This document shows, piece after piece, positions 60,701 through 64,000 of a stretch of DNA of 64,000 bases. The stretch covers positions 558,001-622,000 of the forward strand of contig OX442323.1 of NCBI GenBank assembly GCA_949358305.1. The letters run 5' to 3'. The first letter of the stretch is position 1; every line of letters begins with the position of its first letter. Made by a program: the position numbers and the translations under genes. Source of the stretch: Strigamia acuminata (taxonomy: Eukaryota > Arthropoda > Chilopoda > Geophilomorpha > Linotaeniidae). Below the pieces are notes generated by a model that worked only from the letters and a program-made list of their open reading frames with translations, did no database searches and was not told the origin of the DNA.

Positions 60701-63688
60701 ACTTTTGATCTCATCACAGTTGACTTAGCACAAACACCACAAGACCAATCTCTCTGAATGTTCAGAAATAGTGTTTAAACCTTAGTAGAAGCCTTCAATG
60801 TAAGTTTTAGCAACATCCAAGCAATCCATTTTGAAAAAAAAATTTTGAGCTTATTTCACATCGCAGTTGACTTAGCACAAACACCACAAGACCAATGTCT
60901 TTGAATGTTCAGAAATAGTGTTTAAACCTTAGTAGAAGGCTCCAATGTAAGTTTTAGAAACATTTAACTAATGATTTGGGAGAATAGACTTTTGATCTCA
61001 TCACAGTTGACTTAGCACAAACACCACAAGTCCAATGTCTCTGAATGTTCAGAAATAGTGTTTAAACCTTAGTAGAAGCCTTCAATGTAAGTTTTAGCAA
61101 CATCCAAGCAATACATTTTGAAAAAAAAATTTTGAGCTTATTTCACATCGCAGTTGACTTAGCACAAACACCACAAGACCAATGTCTCTGAATGTTCAGA
61201 AATAGTGTTTAAACCTTAGTAGAAAGCTCCAATGTAAGTTTTAGAAACATCTAACTAATGATTTGGGAGAATAGACTTTTGATCTCATCACAGATGACTT
61301 AGCACAAACACCACAAGACCAATGTCTCTGAATGTTCAGAAATAGGGTTTAAACCTTAGTAGAAGGCTCCAATGTAAGTTTTAGAAACATCTAACTAATC
61401 ATTTGGGAGAATAGACTTTTGATCTCATCACAGTTGACTTAGCACAAACACCACAAGACCAATGTCTCTGAATGTTCAGAAATAGCGTTTAAACCTTAGT
61501 AGAAGGCTCCAATGTAAGTTTTAGAAACATCTAACTAATGATTTGAGAGAATAGACTTTTGATCTCATCACAGTTGACTTAGCACAAACACCACAAGACC
61601 AATGTCTCTGAATGTTCAGAAATAGTGTTTAAACCTTAGTAGAAGGCTCCAATGTAAGTTTTAGAAACATCTAACTAATGATTTGTGAGAATAGAATTTT
61701 GATCTCATCACAGTTGACTTAGCACAAACACCACAAGACCAATGTCTCTGAATGTTCAGAAATAGTGTTTAAACTTTAGTAGAAGGCTCCAATGTAAGTT
61801 TTAGAAACATCTAACTAATGATTTGGGAGAATAGACTTTTGATCTCATCACAGTTGACTTAGCACAAACACCACAAGACCAATGTCTCTGAATGTTCAGA
61901 AATAGTGTTTAAACCTTAGTAGAAGGCTCCAATGTAAGTTTTAGAAACATCTAACTAATGATTTGGGAGAATAGACTTTTGATCTCATCACAGTTGACTT
62001 AGCACAAACACCACAAGACCAATGTCTCTGAATGTTCAGAAATAGGGTTTAAACATTAGTAGAAGGCTCCAATGTAAGTTTTAGAAACATCTAACCAATG
62101 ATTTGGGAGAATAGACTTTTGATCTCATCACAGTTGACTTAGCACAAACACCACAAGTCCAATGTCTCTGAATGTTCAGAAATAGTGTTTAAACCTTAGT
62201 AGAAGGCTCCAATGTAAGTTTTAGAAACATCTAACTAATGATTTGGGAGAATAGACTTTTGATCTCATCACAGTTGACTTAGCACAAACACCACAACACC
62301 AATGTTTCTGAATGTTCAGAAATAGTGTTTAAACCTTAGTAGAAGGCTCCAATGTAAGTTTTAGAAACATCTAACCAATGATTTGGGAGAATAGACTTTT
62401 GATCTCATCACAGTTGACTTAGCACAAACACCACAAGACCAATATTTCTGAATGTTCAGAAATAGTGTTTAAACCTTAGTAGAAGGCTCCAATGTAAGTT
62501 TTAGAAACATCTAACCAATGATTTGGGAGAATAGACTTTTGATCTCATCACAGTTGACTTAGCACAAACACCACAAGACCAATGTCTCTGAATGTTCAGA
62601 AATAGGGTTTAAACCTTAGTAGAAGGCTCCAATGTAAGTTTTAGAAACATCTAACTAATGATTTGGGAGAATAGACTTTTGATCTCATCACAGTTGACTT
62701 AGCACAAACACCACAAGACCAATGTCTTTGAATGTTCAGAAATAGCGTTTAAACATTAGTAGAAGGCTCCAATGTAAGTTTTAGAAACATCTAACTAATG
62801 ATTTGGGAGAATAGACTTTTGATCTCATCACAGTTGACTTAGCACAAACACCACAAGTCCAATGTTTCTGAATGTTCAGAAATAGTGTTTAAACCTTAGT
62901 AGAAGGCTCCAATGTAAGTTTTAGAAACATCCAAGCACTAATTTGGGAGAATAGACTTTTGATCTCATCACAGTTGACTTAGCACAAACACCACAAGACC
63001 AATCTCTCTGAATGTTCAGAAATAGTGTTTAAACCTTAGTAGAAGGCTCCAATGTAAGTTTTAGAAACATCTAACTAATGATTTGGAAGAATAGACTTTT
63101 GATCTCATCACAGTTGACTTAGCACAAACACCACAAGACCAATGTTTCTGAATGTTCAGAAATAGTGTTTAAACCTTAGTAGAAGGCTCCAATGTAAGTT
63201 TTAGAAACATCTAACTAATGATTTGGGAGAATAGACTTTTGATCTCATCACAGTTGACTTAGCACAAACACCACAAAACCAATGTTTCTGAATGTTCAGA
63301 AATAGTGTTTAAACCTTAGTAGAAGGCTCCAATGTAAGTTTTAGAAACATCCAAGCACTAATTTGGGAGAATAGACTTTTGATCTCATCACAGTTGACTT
63401 AGCACAAACACCACAAGACCAATCTCTCTGAATGTTCAGAAATAGTGTTTAAACCTTAGTAGAAGCCTTCAATGTAAGTTTTAGCAACATCCAAGCAATC
63501 CATTTTGAAAAAAAAATTTTGAGCTTATTTCACATCGCAGTTGACTTAGCACAAACACCACAAGACCAATGTCTTTGAATGTTCAGAAATAGTGTTTAAA
63601 CCTTAGTAGAAGGCTCCAATGTAAGTTTTAGAAACATTTAACTAATGATTTGGGAGAATAGACTTTTGATCTCATCACAGTTGACTTA

Positions 63689-64000
63689 CAAGGGGAGAGC
63701 ACCAATAAGCTATCACAGATTGTTGTAATATTAAACAAGAAGGATTGTTATATCATGCTGAATGAGACCCTAAAATAATTTCATTCCATGAACAGCCAAC
63801 AATGCAAACAATGAGCTGAAAGTTGGCACTATTTTGTCTGTGTATACATCAAATCTGAGCAATCAGGCCTAGTGTATGAATACTGTAAACAACAGTTGCT
63901 AGGTAAAAAATAGTTCCAAGATCCAAGTTCAATTTTACCATTTGAGATTCAATGATGTCATTTCCTCTTTTGATATCACATGACATATGACATCAGAACT
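63689..64000. other. Non-satellite flank, no recognisable gene
   Basis: Satellite stops inside a monomer after ttgactta; the expected gcacaaacacc is replaced by caaggggagagc. The remaining 312 bp is AT-rich and non-repetitive within the window. Near its end gatgtcattt and tgacatatgacatcag hint at a dispersed repeat or transposon end, but nothing identifiable. No coding frame is supported. Confidence 0.7.

Larger units (their letters stand above)
15414..63688 (+). repeat. 140 bp satellite array, main block (about 345 monomers)
   Basis: Continuous head-to-tail array of the family described for the left block, 48.3 kb long, with 140 bp monomers, interspersed 147 bp variants and a few 127, 137 and 141 bp forms. 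I saw no inverted monomer and no open frame of 60 codons. Subtypes recur in fixed orders, giving nested higher-order repeats described in separate entries. Function is unknown; such arrays usually make up centromeric or pericentromeric heterochromatin. I saw no CENP-B-box-like motif. Each monomer has a short dyad (TCTGAA-TG-TTCAGA) next to a GTTTAAAC palindrome. Confidence 0.97.

Noticed and set aside
5632-63688. CRISPR-like array
   Set aside because: Repeats are 140 bp and contiguous with no unique spacers; the context is an animal satellite with retrotransposons.
15414-63688. Satellite as a hidden repetitive protein gene
   Set aside because: Stops occur in each frame of the monomer, and 140 and 147 bp lengths would shift frames (140 is not a multiple of 3).
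15414-63688. Array length as an assembly artefact
   Set aside because: Not provable here, but variants are linked in consistent orders with private deletions, which a collapsed or randomly expanded assembly would not produce. Exact copy numbers remain uncertain.
63950-64000. tgacatatgacatcag region as a transposon terminal repeat
   Set aside because: The partner end would be beyond the window and the motif is too short to assign.

Overview
The window looks like constitutive heterochromatin from an invertebrate animal genome. About 51 kb of it is one AT-rich tandem satellite with a 140 bp monomer, all in one head-to-tail orientation. Two LTR retrotransposons of the BEL/Pao group, which is restricted to animals, sit in the satellite. 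No prokaryotic signature and no ordinary host gene is visible. The sequence alone does not separate arthropod, cnidarian, mollusc or other invertebrate hosts.

Layout. (1) Positions 1-5631 hold a nearly complete BEL/Pao element on the minus strand, cut only by the left window edge. It has a 300 bp 5' LTR, a perfect 18-nt tRNA-Phe primer binding site, one uninterrupted gag-pol frame (aspartic protease, reverse transcriptase, RNase H, integrase) and a polypurine tract. (2) Positions 5632-8824 are satellite. (3) Positions 8825-15413 hold a second BEL-type element, also minus strand, with two 1358 bp LTRs that looked identical wherever compared, and a 4 bp target duplication (AGAC). Its only long frame encodes Gag, a retropepsin-like segment and then a complete TK1-type thymidine kinase. 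Reverse transcriptase, RNase H and integrase are absent. (4) Positions 15414-63688 are satellite again, about 345 monomers, arranged as nested and recombined higher-order repeats of 8, 10, 18 and 22 monomers. (5) Positions 63689-64000 are non-satellite DNA, so the right edge of the array is inside the window.

How the parts relate. The first element carries a full enzyme set and looks autonomous. The second looks non-autonomous and must have been copied by another element's machinery, but it carries an intact-looking deoxynucleoside salvage enzyme fused to its capsid protein. This Gag-protease-thymidine kinase fusion is the strongest candidate for something undescribed. A plausible reading (inference) is capture of a spliced host TK1 mRNA, with the kinase packaged in the particle to raise local dTTP for reverse transcription. 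The satellite's higher-order structure dates the insertion: the neighbouring tandem copy of the same 2527 bp unit lacks the element, so insertion came after that duplication.
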